Origin: Streptomyces sp. JH34
GTDB taxonomy: Bacteria > Actinomycetota > Actinomycetes > Streptomycetales > Streptomycetaceae
Length of the DNA: 64,000 nt
Direction of reading: 5' to 3'
Assembly: GCF_029428875.1 (NCBI RefSeq)
Contig: NZ_JAJSOO010000001.1
Location: forward strand, 5,642,001-5,706,000
Of this stretch, positions 25,114 to 34,183 are shown piece by piece. The position numbers and the translations under genes are program-made. The notes below the pieces were generated by a model. The model did not search any database. It was not told the DNA's origin and saw only the letters and a program-made list of their open reading frames with translations. The first letter of the stretch is position 1; every line of letters starts with the position of its first letter.

Positions 25114-25818
25114 ATGAGCGGACAACTGGTACGTGAGGGATACACGGGGACGGGGCCAGGCTCGATCACACCGGACGGGTGCGCGGTCGAGTTGTACGCC
25201 CGCCTGTCTGTCGGCACCGAGCCCGAGGTGATCGGGTCCGTGCTGCGACCGGGTGCGAGCGTGCTCGAACTGGGCTGCGGCGCCGGCCGGGTGACGCACC
25301 CTCTGGTCGCCCGGGGCTTCGAGGTGACCGCGGTCGACGAGTCGCCAGGGATGCTGGAACGGGTGCGCGGAGCCCGCACGGTCCGGAGCCCCATCGAGAC
25401 CCTGGACCTCGGTGCGGCGCGGTTCGACGCGGTCGTGCTCGGATCGTTCCTGGTGCACTCGGGCGATCACCGGGTCAGGGAGGGGCTGCTCAGGACCTGT
25501 CGCACGTACGTGAAGGACGACGGCCTCGTCCTCGTCCAGCGGGAGGGCGCCGACTACCACTCCGACCTGCCCCGGGAGCGGGAGGACCCCGACGCGGGCT
25601 GCGTCATCCGGATCCTCTCGGCGGACCCGGTCGGCGACGGGGTGGACGAGGTGCGCGCGGAGTACGTCTTCGAGGACGCCCGCTGGACCCAGACCTTCCG
25701 GTCGCGCGAGCTGTCCGTGGAGCGGTTCGAGGCGTACCTGGAGGAGGCGGGACTCGCCGTCGACCGCTACCTGACCCCGGACGGTGTCTGGGCGCTGGCT
25801 CGCCCCCGACAGCGGTGA
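25114..25818 (+). CDS. Class I SAM-dependent methyltransferase
   Basis: 234 residues. Motif I is VLELGCGAGRVTHPLVARG (about 50-68), then VTAVDESPGMLERV and FDAVVLGSFLVHSGDHRVREGLL. The C-terminal beta segment has WTQTFRSRELSVERFEAYL, typical of small-molecule methyltransferases. 36 bases after the glycohydrolase, so probably the same transcript. Substrate unknown. Confidence 0.82.
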   Translation: MSGQLVREGYTGTGPGSITPDGCAVELYARLSVGTEPEVIGSVLRPGASVLELGCGAGRVTHPLVARGFEVTAVDESPGMLERVRGARTVRSPIETLDLGAARFDAVVLGSFLVHSGDHRVREGLLRTCRTYVKDDGLVLVQREGADYHSDLPREREDPDAGCVIRILSADPVGDGVDEVRAEYVFEDARWTQTFRSRELSVERFEAYLEEAGLAVDRYLTPDGVWALARPRQR

Positions 25819-25912
25819 CCCGCTCCCGGCGACCCTGAGCGGAAGGCGCGGGTCCGCCTTGGAGTCCTCGCTGTTCCCGGTGCTCCGCGGACGCGGGCGC
25901 GCCCGGTTCCGG

Positions 25913-26269
25913 TCAGTGGACGAACGTGTAGCTGCGCCAGGGCTCGGCGCCGGCCGCGTTGGTGTCGGAGAACGTGGTGGCCACGTAGGCGGTGCCCTGG
26001 CCGCTGCAGTCGCGACTGGTGTAGAGGACCATGTCGATCAGGGTGTGGTTGTCGACCTTGGTCGCGCCGTCGGCTGTCATCGCGTGGCAGCCCTTCACCG
26101 ACGGACTGTTCACGCTCACCACCTCGTCCTTGCCGGTGGTGTAGGAGACGGGTCCGACCGCCGTGCGCCCGAGGCCGGAGCAGCCCGTTACGGCCAGGGC
26201 GAGCAGGGTCGCACCGACGGCGGCACCGGCGCGTCGGCGGAGAACGGTGGGGGGCGCGGTGACGGACAT
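25913..26269 (-). CDS. Small secreted lipoprotein of unknown function
   Basis: 118 residues from ATG at 26269, with GAGGA eight bases upstream; a longer reading has no ribosome site. The signal ends in LALAVTGCSG, a lipobox, so it is lipid-anchored outside the membrane. The mature part of about 85 residues has two cysteines (KGCHAM, RDCSGQ) that may form a disulfide, and ends AEPWRSYTFVH. No named family recognised. Divergent from the slipin gene. Confidence 0.7.
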   Translation of the reverse strand: MSVTAPPTVLRRRAGAAVGATLLALAVTGCSGLGRTAVGPVSYTTGKDEVVSVNSPSVKGCHAMTADGATKVDNHTLIDMVLYTSRDCSGQGTAYVATTFSDTNAAGAEPWRSYTFVH

Positions 26270-26489
26270 GGGCGGGGTCCTCGTCTGCTCGTCCGGCTCA
26301 TCGGTACGTCCCGGGGACGTGCTGGCGCTGGCCACCCTGCCCGGCCGGCCGTGCACCGGCATCCGGTGCGCGGCCGGCCGGGTCCCCAGGCACCCGGACA
26401 GCGGTTCGCGGGTGTACGGATCGGGCATATGGTGTTAATAGGGCGTGATGAATGGGTGTGGTGACGCACCCCGTAGGCAGGGGGCCGTG

Positions 26490-27578
26490 ATGGTCCAGGC
26501 GTTGTTGGTCGCGTTGGTGGTCGTGCTCTCGGCCGGTCTGGTGTACGCCATGGCCGCGGCCCGGGTGGTCAAGCAGTACGAACGGGGTGTGGTGCTCCGG
26601 CTCGGCCGGCTCCACGACGAGGTGCGCTCCCCGGGGTTCACCATGATCGTCCCGGGTGTCGACCGGCTCCGTAAGGTGAACATGCAGATCGTGACGATGC
26701 CCGTGCCCGCCCAGGACGGGATCACGCGCGACAACGTCACGGTGCGCGTGGACGCCGTCATCTACTTCAAGGTCGTGGACCCCGCGAGCGCGGTGATCCA
26801 GGTCGAGGACTACCGCTTCGCGGTCTCCCAGATGGCGCAGACCTCCCTGCGGTCGATCATCGGCAAGAGTGATCTGGACGATCTGCTCTCCGACCGCGAG
26901 AAGCTCAACCAGGGCCTCGAGCTGATGATCGACAGCCCCGCGGTGGGTTGGGGCGTGCAGATCGACCGGGTCGAGATCAAGGACGTCTCGCTCCCGGAGA
27001 CGATGAAGCGGTCCATGGCCCGGCAGGCCGAGGCCGACCGTGAGCGGCGCGCGCGGGTCATCAACGCCGACGCGGAGCTGCAGGCGTCGAAGAAGCTCGC
27101 CCAGGCCGCGCAGCAGATGTCCACGCAGCCGGCGGCGCTGCAGCTGCGACTGCTGCAGACGGTCGTCGCGGTCGCCGCCGAGAAGAACTCCACGCTGGTC
27201 CTGCCCTTCCCCGTGGAGCTGCTCCGCTTCCTGGAGCGCGCCCAGCAGGGGCCGCCGGCCGTCGCCGGGCAGGCGCAGGACGGGTCCGGGCAACAGGCCC
27301 CGGAAGGGCGGCAGGCCCCGGAAGGACCCGCGGAGCCGTCCCCCGCCGACCAGGCGTCCCCCATGGACCCGGCGGTCGTGGATCCCGCGGTCACGGCGCA
27401 GACCTTCACGGACCAGCCGCTCCCGGACGCCCCTCTCACGGACGGGGAGCCGGGTCCGGACCGGATCGCGCCGGGCGCCGGTGCGGACGGAGTGCCGGAG
27501 TTCGACCCGGAGTCGGTCCCGGAGTTCGATCCGGAGCCGTCCGGCCACCACCGAGGCAACCCGTTCACCCACCACTGA
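26490..27578 (+). CDS. Slipin/SPFH-domain membrane protein
   Basis: Stomatin-like scaffold protein that organises membrane domains. 362 residues from ATG at 26490 (GGGGG five bases before; GTG at 26487 and ATG at 26445 are alternatives). One N-terminal transmembrane helix, then the SPFH domain: QYERGVVLRLGRL, GFTMIVPGVDRLRKVNMQ, DVSLPETMKRSMARQAEADRE-type segment (split), a coiled stretch ADAELQASKKLAQAAQQM, and a long acidic, Pro-rich tail (about 255-362) that repeats EFDPE twice. No NfeD protease partner gene is beside it, which is unusual for slipins. Confidence 0.87.
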   Translation: MVQALLVALVVVLSAGLVYAMAAARVVKQYERGVVLRLGRLHDEVRSPGFTMIVPGVDRLRKVNMQIVTMPVPAQDGITRDNVTVRVDAVIYFKVVDPASAVIQVEDYRFAVSQMAQTSLRSIIGKSDLDDLLSDREKLNQGLELMIDSPAVGWGVQIDRVEIKDVSLPETMKRSMARQAEADRERRARVINADAELQASKKLAQAAQQMSTQPAALQLRLLQTVVAVAAEKNSTLVLPFPVELLRFLERAQQGPPAVAGQAQDGSGQQAPEGRQAPEGPAEPSPADQASPMDPAVVDPAVTAQTFTDQPLPDAPLTDGEPGPDRIAPGAGADGVPEFDPESVPEFDPEPSGHHRGNPFTHH

Positions 27579-27692
27579 CACGGCGTTCCGTCGCCCGCTC
27601 CACCTGGAAACACGGGCGGGGCGGGCGCTGTCACACCCCCCGCCTAGACTCGCCAGGACAGGAGAAGCGCAACCGGAACGAGGTGGGAGGGG

Positions 27693-30599
27693 GTGGCGGA
27701 CATGACACGGCAGACGCAGGACGTCGCCACCGACCGGCTGCTGCGGTGCGCCGCGGTCTTCCTGCCGGCGGCGCTGCCCCGGGACGGCCGGATCGCCTTC
27801 TGGGCCCCCGGCCCCGAGAGGGACGCGGAGCTCATCGGCCCGGACGCGACCACCGGGGCCGGAACCCTCACCGAGCTCACGGTCGTCGAGCGGCACGGCA
27901 CGGACGGCGTCCGCACCCGCACCGTGCCCGCCGTGGCGCTTCCCGTCGCGGACGCGGTGCCCCTCCTCGCGCGCGCCCGGCACCGAGCGGCCGCCCACCC
28001 CGCCACCCGTGCGTGGGGCGCGGCGGCCCTGCACGCCCTCACACTCGTCGCACGCGGCAGGCTTCTGCCCGGGCTGACGGCCGACGGGCACGACGCCTGG
28101 CGGGCCGGACCGCGTGACGCGGAGGACATCGCCCATCTCCGGGCCGTCGCCGCCTCGATGCCGCCCGAAGGACACGCCGTCCCGCTCGACGGCACACCCC
28201 TGCGCGTCCCCGAACCCCGCGCGCTGCTCGGGGCCTTCCTCGACGCCGTCGCCGACACCCTGCCCCGGACCCCCGCCGCCGCCCACGCCATGGGGGCGCC
28301 GTTCGCCGCCCGGGAGGCACAGCATCTGCCGGAGGCCCGGGCGTGGGCCGTCGAGGTGGCCGCCGGCCTCGACGCGGGAGTGCGCGTCTCGCTCCGGCTC
28401 GACCTGTCGTCGTACGACCTGTTCGACTCGTCCGGCGCCCGGGGGGAGACGGCCGCGGACGACGGGTCGCAGGGCGCCCCGGCAGCCGCGCGCCACGCGG
28501 CCGCCGCGATCACCCAGGTGCACAGCCTGGCCGATCCGACGTACGTCACCGACGCGGCCACGCTCTGGAACGGCGGTGCGGGCGAGCCCTTCGGGCCGAG
28601 GGCCCGGATCGACGCCGTGCTCGCGCTGCGCCGTGCGGCCCGCGTCTGGCCGCCCCTGGAGCGGCTGCTCGACCAGCCCGTCCCCGACGTGCTCGCCGTC
28701 ACCGAGGACGAGCTGTACGAGCTGATCGGCCCCGCCGGAGCGCGGCTGGCGGCCGCGGGGGTGGCGCTCCACTGGCCCCGGGAGCTCGCCCGTTCGCTCA
28801 CCGCGGCCGCCGTCGTCCGGCCCGCACCGGGTTCGGCGACCGACGGCACCTCCTTCTTCGACGCCGAGCAGCTCTTCGCGTTCGACTGGCAGCTCTCCCT
28901 CGGCGACGACCGGCTCACCGAGGCGGAGATGGACACCCTGGCCGAGGCGCACCGCCCGGTGGTGCGGCTGCGGGACCAGTGGGTCGTGGTGGATCCCGCG
29001 CTCGTCCGCAAGGCACGCAAGCGCGGGCTCGGCCTCCTCGACCCGGTGGAGGCGCTCGCCGTCGCCCTCACCGGCAGTGCCGAGGTCGACGGCGAACAGG
29101 TGGAGGCCGTGCCGGCCGGAGCCCTCGCCGCACTCCGTGAGCGGATCCTCGACGAGGACGCCACCCTCCCGGCGCCACCCGGCCTCGACGCCACCCTCCG
29201 CGACTACCAGCTCCGCGGACTGGCCTGGCTCGACCGCATGACCGCCCTCGGCCTCGGCGGCTGTCTCGCCGACGACATGGGCCTGGGCAAGACGATCACC
29301 GTGATCGCGCTCCATCTGCACCGCGCCCGCACCGCCCCCACCCTGGTCGTGTGTCCGGCCTCCCTCCTCGGCAACTGGCACCGGGAGATCAACCGCTTCG
29401 CACCCGGCGTTCCCGTACGCCGCTTCCACGGCACCGACCGCACCCTCGACGGTGCCGACGGCGGATTCGTCCTCACGACCTACGGCACGATGCGTTCCGG
29501 AGCCGAGCAGCTCGCCGGGCACGGCTGGGGGCTGGTCGTCGCCGACGAGGCGCAGCACGTGAAGAACCCGCACTCCTCGACGGCCAGGGCGCTGCGCACC
29601 ATCCCCGCCCCGGCGCGCGTCGCCCTGACCGGCACCCCCGTCGAGAACAACCTCTCCGAGCTGTGGGCCCTGCTCGACTGGACCACTCCCGGCCTGCTCG
29701 GCCCGCTCAAGGCGTTCCGCTCCCGGCACGCCAGGATCGTCGAGAACACGGGCACCGCCGCCGGCCTGGGCAACGAGGAGGCGGTCGAGCGGCTCTCCCG
29801 GCTGGTCCGTCCCTTCCTGCTGCGCCGCAAGAAGTCCGACCCCGGCATCGCGCCCGAGCTGCCGCCCAAGACGGAGACCGACCACCCCGTCTTCCTCACC
29901 AGGGAGCAGGCCACCCTCTACGAGGCGGCCGTCCGCGAGACGATGGCGTTCATCGAGCAGTCCGAGGGCATCGCGCGCCGCGGACTGGTCATGAAGCTGC
30001 TGGGCTCCCTCAAGCAGATCTGCAACCACCCGGCGCAGTATCTGAAGGAGGAGCCGACCCGGCTCACCGGCCGCTCCGGCAAGCTCGCCCTGCTCGACGA
30101 ACTGCTCGACACCATCCTGTCCGAGGACGGCTCCGTCCTGATCTTCACCCAGTACGTGTCGATGGCCCGTCTCCTCTCCGCCCATCTCGCCTCCCGTGCC
30201 ATCCCCTCCCAACTGCTGCACGGAGGCACGCCGGTACCCGAGCGGGAGCGGATGGTGGACGGCTTCCAGTCAGGCGAGGTCCCCGTCTTCCTGCTCTCCC
30301 TCAAGGCGGCCGGCACGGGCCTGAACCTCACCAGGGCCGCCCACGTCATCCACTACGACCGGTGGTGGAACCCGGCGGTCGAGGAGCAGGCCACCGACCG
30401 CGCGTACCGCATCGGCCAGACCCAGCCCGTGCAGGTGCACCGGCTGATCGCCGAAGGCACGGTCGAGGACCGCATCGGCGAACTGCTGCAGTCCAAGCGC
30501 GCTCTCGCGGACGCGGTGCTCGGCTCCGGCGAGACCGCCCTGACCGAGCTCAGCGACCGCGACCTGGCCGACCTCGTCTCGCTCCGGAGGACGTCATGA
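27693..30599 (+). CDS. SNF2-family DEAD/DEAH helicase
   Basis: Swi2/Snf2 ATPase, 968 residues. An N-terminal region of about 470 residues includes the SNF2-associated bacterial domain; then the two RecA lobes: LRDYQLRGLAWLDRM, DDMGLGKTITVIAL (Walker A about 527-540), VVADEAQHVKNP (Asp-Glu about 618), ALTGTPVENNLSELW, and in lobe 2 LIFTQYVSMARLLSAHL, LSLKAAGTGLNLTRA and EEQATDRAYRIGQTQPV. It overlaps the SWIM gene by four bases (ATGA), so the two are co-translated. Related bacterial helicases act in DNA repair or transcription recycling; the exact role here is unknown. GTG at 27693; ATG at 27702 possible. Confidence 0.93.
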   Translation: MADMTRQTQDVATDRLLRCAAVFLPAALPRDGRIAFWAPGPERDAELIGPDATTGAGTLTELTVVERHGTDGVRTRTVPAVALPVADAVPLLARARHRAAAHPATRAWGAAALHALTLVARGRLLPGLTADGHDAWRAGPRDAEDIAHLRAVAASMPPEGHAVPLDGTPLRVPEPRALLGAFLDAVADTLPRTPAAAHAMGAPFAAREAQHLPEARAWAVEVAAGLDAGVRVSLRLDLSSYDLFDSSGARGETAADDGSQGAPAAARHAAAAITQVHSLADPTYVTDAATLWNGGAGEPFGPRARIDAVLALRRAARVWPPLERLLDQPVPDVLAVTEDELYELIGPAGARLAAAGVALHWPRELARSLTAAAVVRPAPGSATDGTSFFDAEQLFAFDWQLSLGDDRLTEAEMDTLAEAHRPVVRLRDQWVVVDPALVRKARKRGLGLLDPVEALAVALTGSAEVDGEQVEAVPAGALAALRERILDEDATLPAPPGLDATLRDYQLRGLAWLDRMTALGLGGCLADDMGLGKTITVIALHLHRARTAPTLVVCPASLLGNWHREINRFAPGVPVRRFHGTDRTLDGADGGFVLTTYGTMRSGAEQLAGHGWGLVVADEAQHVKNPHSSTARALRTIPAPARVALTGTPVENNLSELWALLDWTTPGLLGPLKAFRSRHARIVENTGTAAGLGNEEAVERLSRLVRPFLLRRKKSDPGIAPELPPKTETDHPVFLTREQATLYEAAVRETMAFIEQSEGIARRGLVMKLLGSLKQICNHPAQYLKEEPTRLTGRSGKLALLDELLDTILSEDGSVLIFTQYVSMARLLSAHLASRAIPSQLLHGGTPVPERERMVDGFQSGEVPVFLLSLKAAGTGLNLTRAAHVIHYDRWWNPAVEEQATDRAYRIGQTQPVQVHRLIAEGTVEDRIGELLQSKRALADAVLGSGETALTELSDRDLADLVSLRRTS

Positions 30600-31873
30600 G
30601 CCCGAACGGCGGACCCGCCGCCCGTCCGGGCCCCGACGACCTGCGGCGCACCTTCGAAGCGGTGCCCGCCCGTACCTCGGACGCCGACGGGCCCTTCGCG
30701 GAGAGCTGGTGGGGCAGGGCGTGGGTCGAGGCCCTGGAGAGTCTGTCGATGGACGAGGGGCGTCTCGCCCGTGGCCGTGAGTACGCCGACGGAGGCCACG
30801 TCGCCGCGATCACCGTCACTCCCGGCCGGGTCATCGCCTACGTCCACGGCAGCCGCCCCCGCCCCTACCGCGCCGAGCTGCGCCTGCGGTCGTTCCCCGC
30901 GTCCGACTGGGACACCCTGCTGGACGCCGTCGCCGCCCGGCCGGGGCATCTGTCCGCGCTCCTCGACAAGGAGATGCCGCACTCCCTGGTCGACACGGCG
31001 GGCGAGGCCGGGATCCGGCTGCTGCCCGCAGCCGGTGACCTGGACCCGGACTGCTCCTGCCCCGACCGCGGCTGGCCCTGCAAGCACGTGGCGGCGCTCT
31101 GTTTCCAGACGGCACGGCTCCTGGACAGCGACCCGTTCGTACTGCTGCTGATGCGGGGCCGCGGCGAGCGCGAGCTCCTCGACGAGCTCGGCCGCCGCAA
31201 CGCCGAGCACTCCGCCCGGGAGCGCCCCGAAACCCCCGCCGTGCCCTCGGTCGCGGCCTCCGACGCCCTGGCCGGCCGCTTCCTGCCGCCGCTGCCCGCA
31301 CCGCTGCCCGTGCCGCAGTATCCCGGCGAGCCGCCCTCCTACCCGGAACTGCCCGGCGCCCGCGACCCGCTCGGCCTCGACCACCTGGCCACGGACGCGG
31401 CTGCCCGCGCCCACACGATGCTGACCACCGGCGACGACCCGCTCGCCGGGCTCAGCACCTGGCAGGACGCCGTACGGATCGCCGCGTCCCGCCCCACCGC
31501 CGGGCTCACCGCGACGACCCGGGCGCTCTACCGTGAGCTGGCCTTCGCCACCGGCCGCAGTACGACGGACCTGGCCCGGGCCGTCGCCGCGTGGAGGCAG
31601 GGCGGCGCCGAGGGACTCGAGGTGCTCGAGACCGAGTGGGACCCGCCGGCCGGCCCGTTCGACCGGGCGCGTCCCGCCCTCGCAGCTGCCGACTTCCCGC
31701 GCTTCCAGCCCCGGCGCAACCGTCTGACCGACGTCGCGGGGTCCCTCCAGCTCCGCTTCGGCCACGACAGCCGCTGGTACGGCTACGAATCCGATCCCGG
31801 CGAGGACGACTGGTGGCCCCGGGCCACTCCGGACCACGACCCGGTCGCCGCGCTCACCGCCCTGCGGGGCTGA
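30596..31873 (+). CDS. SWIM zinc finger protein
   Basis: 425 residues from ATG at 30596, overlapping the SNF2 stop (ATGA). The N-terminal part WWGRAWVEALESLS, ARGREYADGGHVAAITVTPGRV is the family hallmark. The SWIM finger is CSCPDRGWPCKH (Cys153, Cys155, Cys162, His164; CxCx6CxH). The remainder is helical and Pro-rich. SWIM proteins bind DNA or protein; the tight coupling to the helicase makes a shared complex likely. Confidence 0.9.
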   Translation: MSPNGGPAARPGPDDLRRTFEAVPARTSDADGPFAESWWGRAWVEALESLSMDEGRLARGREYADGGHVAAITVTPGRVIAYVHGSRPRPYRAELRLRSFPASDWDTLLDAVAARPGHLSALLDKEMPHSLVDTAGEAGIRLLPAAGDLDPDCSCPDRGWPCKHVAALCFQTARLLDSDPFVLLLMRGRGERELLDELGRRNAEHSARERPETPAVPSVAASDALAGRFLPPLPAPLPVPQYPGEPPSYPELPGARDPLGLDHLATDAAARAHTMLTTGDDPLAGLSTWQDAVRIAASRPTAGLTATTRALYRELAFATGRSTTDLARAVAAWRQGGAEGLEVLETEWDPPAGPFDRARPALAAADFPRFQPRRNRLTDVAGSLQLRFGHDSRWYGYESDPGEDDWWPRATPDHDPVAALTALRG

Positions 31874-31901
31874 CGCTGGGCAGGCGGGCCCGGCGGGGTC
31901 C

Positions 31902-32540
31902 TCACTGCGCCTGGGGGAGGCGGGCCAGCAGGTGCGCTTCGAGGAATCCCCGTTCGGAGGCCGGGTCGTGGACGAGCCGGGCGAACGGGTCCAGCCCGGC
32001 TCCGGCCAGCAACTCCGCGAAGCGGTCCACCGGCCAGCTGTAGGCGGGTGCCACCTTGTGGTCGAAACGGACCGGCTCCGGTGCGTCGGTCGCGAACAAC
32101 GAGACCAGGATCAGGCCGCCCGGCGCCAGGACACGCGCCTGCTCGGCGAGCAGCGCGGGCAGTTCCCCCGGCGGGGTATGGATCATCGAGTAGTGGGACA
32201 GCACGCCGCCGAGCGCGCGGTCCTCGACCGGCAGGGCCTCCATCCGCGCCTCGTCGAACCGCAGCGCGGGATGGGCTCGCCGGGCGTGGCCGACCATGCC
32301 CGGGGAGAGATCGAACCCGAAGGCGTCCAGGCCCAGGCCGTGCAGCATGGCCGTCAGATGTCCGGGACCGCAGCCGGCATCGGCCGTCCGCAGGTTGCCC
32401 GTCCCGCGCACGAGCTCGGCGAAGGTGGTGAGCATGGCCCGCGTGAACGGCCGAGTCTCCAGCCGGTCGGCGAACATCGACGCGTACAGCTCGACGACCC
32501 CGTCGTAGGCCGCCCCCGTCCCGTTCTGGTGTCCCGTCAC
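31902..32540 (-). CDS. Class I SAM-dependent methyltransferase
   Basis: 212 residues. Motif I is TADAGCGPGHLTAMLHGLG (about 52-70), then FGFDLSPGMVGHARRAHP and GGVLSHYSMIHTPPGELPAL. GTG at 32540. Convergent with the SWIM gene with only 28 bases between them. Substrate unknown; the family includes many small-molecule methyltransferases. Confidence 0.82.
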   Translation of the reverse strand: MTGHQNGTGAAYDGVVELYASMFADRLETRPFTRAMLTTFAELVRGTGNLRTADAGCGPGHLTAMLHGLGLDAFGFDLSPGMVGHARRAHPALRFDEARMEALPVEDRALGGVLSHYSMIHTPPGELPALLAEQARVLAPGGLILVSLFATDAPEPVRFDHKVAPAYSWPVDRFAELLAGAGLDPFARLVHDPASERGFLEAHLLARLPQAQ

Positions 32541-32903
32541 GGCGAAGAAGTTAACACCCGCGGCCGGTCACCGGTCCTCGTTCGCCCGACCACCCGTCAC
32601 ATCTGAGTGCGGGGCACGGAAGTGGCCGCGGTTGCCTTCGGGCGAGACGCCCGAAGGCATGGGCGACGCGTGCCGGGTCCGCGCCGTGCGCGCGGTGCAC
32701 CGGGGATTACGGCGACGGTGTCGTAGCCCTCGAAGGCGACGAAGGAGGGCTTGACCGGCGCAGTTACTCGGCCGACGGGACGGCGCCCGAGTCCGCCGGC
32801 GGGGGTCCTCGGCCGGATCGAGGCCGCGTTCCACGATCGCGCGCCCGCCAGGTCCGGCGAGGCGGCCGCGTGAGCACGGGAACACGACGGGTACGTCAGG
32901 CGA
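32541..32903. other. Intergenic region with hairpin and possible gene remnant
   Basis: 363 bases between two minus-strand genes. It has a strong hairpin at 32633-32659. In one minus-strand frame near 32700-32770, sense-like coding (VKPSFVAFEGYDTVAVIP) appears without a start or a long open frame, so it may be a decayed gene end. No complete gene supported. Confidence 0.4.
32633..32659. terminator. Hairpin, probable terminator
   Basis: Perfect 12-base stem TGCCTTCGGGCG/CGCCCGAAGGCA with a 3-base loop AGA. It lies 244 bases downstream of the minus-strand alaA stop and could end read-through before the methyltransferase gene. Confidence 0.6.
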
Positions 32904-34115
32904 TCACTGCCGGTATCCGCTCAGGAAGCGGCCGATGCGGCTGATGGCGGCGTCCAGGTCGTCGACGTGCGGAAGGGTGAGGATGCGGAAGTGGTCCGGG
33001 CGCGGCCAGTTGAATCCGGTGCCCTGCACCACCTGGATCTTCTCCCGCAGCAACAGGTCCAGCACGAACCGCTCGTCGTCGACGATGGCGTGCACCTTCG
33101 GGTCGATGCGAGGGAAGGCGTAGAGCGCGCCCTTGGGCTTCACGCACGACACCCCGGGGATCTCGTTCAGCCGCTCCCAGGCCCGGTCACGCTGCTCGCG
33201 GAGCCGGCCGCCCGGGGCTACGAGATCCCTGATGGACTGACGGCCGCCGAGCGCCGCCTGGATCGCGTACTGCGCGGGGGCGTTGGGGCACAGCCGCATG
33301 GAGGCGAGCATGGTGAGCCCCTCCAGATAGCTGCGGGCGTGCTGCTGAGGTCCCGACACCACCATCCAGCCCGAGCGGAATCCCGCGACGCGGTAGGTCT
33401 TTGACAGGCCGCTGAAGGTGAGACAGAGGAGGTCGGGGGCCAGCACCGCCACGCTGTGGTGCTCGGCGTCGTCGTACAGGATCTGGTCGTAGATCTCGTC
33501 GGCGAACACCATGAGCCCGTGCCTGCGCGCCAGGTCGAGCATGCCGTCGAGTACTTCGCGGGGGTAGACGGCGCCCGTCGGGTTGTTCGGGTTGATGATG
33601 ACCATGGCCCGGGTGCGGTCGGTGATCTTCGAGGCCATGTCGGCGAGGTCGGGGTTCCAGTCCGCGCCCTCGTCGCACGTGTAGTGCACGGCCTTCCCGC
33701 CCGCGAGCGTCGTGACCGCGGTCCACAGCGGATAGTCGGGGCTCGGGACCAGGATCTCGTCGCCGTCCTCCAGGAGTCCCTGCACGGCCATGGAGATCAG
33801 CTCGGAGACCCCGTTGCCCAGGAAGACGTCGTCCACGTCGACATCGGCCATCCCCATCGCCTGGTAGCGCTGCGCGACGGCGCGGCGGGCGGACAGGATG
33901 CCGCGCGAGTCGGTGTAGCCGTGCGCCTGGGGGAGCATCCGGATCATGTCCTGCACGATCTCCTCGGGTGCCTCGAAGCCGAAGAGCGCCGGATTGCCCG
34001 TGTTGAGGCGGAGCACGCTGTGGCCCGCCTCCTCCAGGGCGTTGGCCTGCTCGATGACCGGACCCCGGATCTCGTAACAGACCTCGTTGAGCTTGCTGGA
34101 CTGCCGGAACTCCAT
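32904..34115 (-). CDS. alaA: AlaA-type alanine/pyruvate aminotransferase
   Basis: PLP-dependent class I aminotransferase, 403 residues, strikingly like E. coli AlaA (about 405) along its length: SSKLNEVCYEIRGPV, LRLNTGNPALFGF, PSPDYPLWTAVTTLAGG, INPNNPTGAVYP, and the PLP Lys in SGLSKTYRVAGFRSGW, ending RFLSGYRQ. It makes L-alanine from pyruvate and glutamate. ATG at 34115. Divergent from an HxlR regulator across a 68-base gap with a two-dyad operator, which suggests that HxlR controls it. Confidence 0.92.
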   Translation of the reverse strand: MEFRQSSKLNEVCYEIRGPVIEQANALEEAGHSVLRLNTGNPALFGFEAPEEIVQDMIRMLPQAHGYTDSRGILSARRAVAQRYQAMGMADVDVDDVFLGNGVSELISMAVQGLLEDGDEILVPSPDYPLWTAVTTLAGGKAVHYTCDEGADWNPDLADMASKITDRTRAMVIINPNNPTGAVYPREVLDGMLDLARRHGLMVFADEIYDQILYDDAEHHSVAVLAPDLLCLTFSGLSKTYRVAGFRSGWMVVSGPQQHARSYLEGLTMLASMRLCPNAPAQYAIQAALGGRQSIRDLVAPGGRLREQRDRAWERLNEIPGVSCVKPKGALYAFPRIDPKVHAIVDDERFVLDLLLREKIQVVQGTGFNWPRPDHFRILTLPHVDDLDAAISRIGRFLSGYRQ

Positions 34116-34145
34116 GCGGTGCCTCCCCGACGTGAATTGCGATAC

Positions 34146-34179
34146 TTGGTTTTACCAAGCTCAAGCTTGGAAAGTCCAA
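34146..34179. promoter_or_regulatory. Two phased TTGG-N5-CCAA dyads, likely HxlR operator
   Basis: TTGG at 34146-34149 and 34167-34170, CCAA at 34155-34158 and 34176-34179: two 13-base dyads repeated at exactly 21 bases, about two helical turns. The middle also reads CCAAGC-N4-GCTTGG. It sits between divergent alaA and hxlR-type genes, where an autoregulating dimer would bind. Confidence 0.65.
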
Positions 34180-34183
34180 CAAC

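Noticed and set aside
26298-30221. Minus-strand open frame of about 1300 codons
   Set aside because: It lies opposite the slipin and SNF2 genes, is a GC-bias shadow, and has no domain or ribosome site.
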